Shown here piece by piece: positions 63,018 to 64,000 of a stretch of 64,000 nucleotides of DNA; position 1 is the stretch's first letter; every line of letters starts with the position of its first letter. Source of the stretch: Cladorhizidae sp. MBARI D1340-BT2. Its lineage: Eukaryota > Porifera > Demospongiae > Poecilosclerida > Cladorhizidae. The stretch covers positions 15,798,867 through 15,862,866 of the forward strand of contig JAQNBH010000013.1 of assembly GCA_028752905.1 (NCBI GenBank). The letters are read 5' to 3'. A program made the translations under genes and the position numbers. The notes below the pieces were generated by a model. The model was not told where the DNA came from, ran no database searches, and saw only the letters and a program-made list of their open reading frames with translations.

Positions 63018-64000
63018 TTAAAAGAAAATGTCATCAGAGTCCAAATTCAGGTGATCTGTGGTCCCTGCAACCGAAACTGCATTACCTCTCTGCACCACAA
63101 CAGAAAGCCTCTGCAGGAGGTGGTGAAGGGAGTTCTTCTCTCCAGTCGCTTGAAAGAGATGCTGCCCCAAATCCCTTAGAAAAAGTAAACTCTGTGGTCC
63201 AAACACACCTGAAGTTTCAATTGCTACAGGAACAAACGAGTGATTTTTATTGTTCAAATTGGTGTACTTTTCTCTCTTTTTTCCCTCAGCCAAAGCCGCT
63301 ACTGCTCCTGCCACTGTGGAGGCACTACCAATGTAGGAGGGAGAGAAAGTGTCAATGCAAGTGGTATCCCACACCAACAATTTCCCACACTTCCACGGAA
63401 CCAACGTGATGCCATCTGGGCACTTCCCATCATTTCTGTAGAGGCCAGAAGGCTCCAGTTTCGAGGGTATCTTTGCCGAAGCTAAAGACCTGTGTATAAT
63501 GTCATTGGTGGCAGCATGACGAAAATGGCGGCCCACACTGTGACGGCAGCTAAGACCATGGCTGGCGAATTTGTCAACAGCAGCCTCACAGTGCTGACAC
63601 GCATGTGGCCTACACAAAGGAGTGCCTAGGCGAAGACCCACAGCAATACAGATGGTGTAGTCGTCCATGCGAAGGCCTAGAGATGAGATGGGAGGAGCAG
63701 ACAACCATAAACCTGATTGTTTTGTAGAGGCAGCTAGCAAACGAGCTTTAGAAACAGGGTTGGGAGCATTTGCAAGTAGGCTGGCGGCAGTCACAGATAC
63801 CTTGACTGAATCTCCCAGATCTTTTGGCGATGTGAAGCCGGGCCGATAGGTGGGGATTGATTATGGCCCTGGGACCAGTGGGAGACTGCATCATCCCAGT
63901 TGGGAATAGGTATACCGTGGAGATGAGATGGGACAATGTGGTGAACAAGGTCCGAAGAGCCAGCAGCAGAAGCCAAGAAGGCAGAGGGTGCAAGCTGTAC
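63018..64000 (-). CDS. 3' portion of a non-LTR-type retroelement ORF, intact to the window edge
   Basis: 258 codons are open from 63794 to the stop at 63018. Frames further upstream to the window edge (about 63993) also look element-derived, but a frame change near 63790 suggests damage or an error. Blocks: SSLGLRMDDYTICIAVGLRL, the Cys/His cluster CQHC...HGLSC, CPDGITLVPW, KLLVWDTTCIDT, FVPVAIETSGVFGP, ending LDSDDIFF. This C-terminal region is familiar from RT-bearing elements of marine invertebrates. The endonuclease reading is inferred from the PD...D spacing. Confidence 0.7.

Overview
The window looks like animal genomic DNA, most likely from a sponge or another early-branching invertebrate. 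It is AT-rich, has canonical GT-AG introns and long introns full of decayed transposons, and carries retroelement families familiar from marine invertebrates. The species cannot be fixed from sequence alone. No rRNA, tRNA, operon or CRISPR array was recognised.

One gene dominates. It lies on the minus strand from a start codon at 52246 to a stop at 1797 (about 50 kb). I could assemble 32 coding exons, giving about 2,070 residues. Every internal splice phase agrees except one junction (exon 21 to 22). The predicted protein is a very large adhesion-class (family B2) GPCR. In order it has: a signal peptide and Cys-containing N-terminus; a basic RKRR site; a six-bladed LDLR class B (YWTD) beta-propeller; an EGF; a linker; a somatomedin B (SMB) domain; a second YWTD propeller; an EGF; a linker; a second SMB; two Ig domains; a calcium-binding EGF; a third Ig; a short unassigned segment; a hormone-receptor (HormR) domain; a GAIN domain with a GPS whose cleavage triad reads H-F-G; seven membrane segments; and a basic cytoplasmic tail. 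The propeller-EGF-linker-SMB block occurs twice with the same intron-phase pattern, so the ectodomain appears to have grown by module duplication and phase 1-1 exon shuffling.

The rest is mobile or repetitive DNA. Introns hold degraded relics of a protein-primed family B DNA polymerase of Polinton/adintovirus type (about 15.96-16.66 kb, 42.27-42.35 kb, 46.08-47.59 kb, with a further copy at 58.2-59.3 kb), a possible Harbinger fragment (36.8-37.0 kb), AT-rich satellites and a giant ATT microsatellite (20.6-21.45 kb). Two foldback elements (43.76-43.95 and 51.27-51.45 kb) carry hammerhead-ribozyme-like cores; the second has a 13-bp target-site duplication.

Upstream of the gene (52.3-64.0 kb) is a transposon graveyard. 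It contains a broken Ty3/Gypsy-like gag-pol (54.66-57.2 kb), an inverted copy of the 46.7-48.9 kb segment (57.3-59.3 kb), two adjacent minisatellites (59.4-60.7 kb), a truncated Penelope-like reverse transcriptase (60.7-61.79 kb), and two nearly identical non-LTR 3' ends facing each other across an ATT microsatellite (61.79-64.0 kb).
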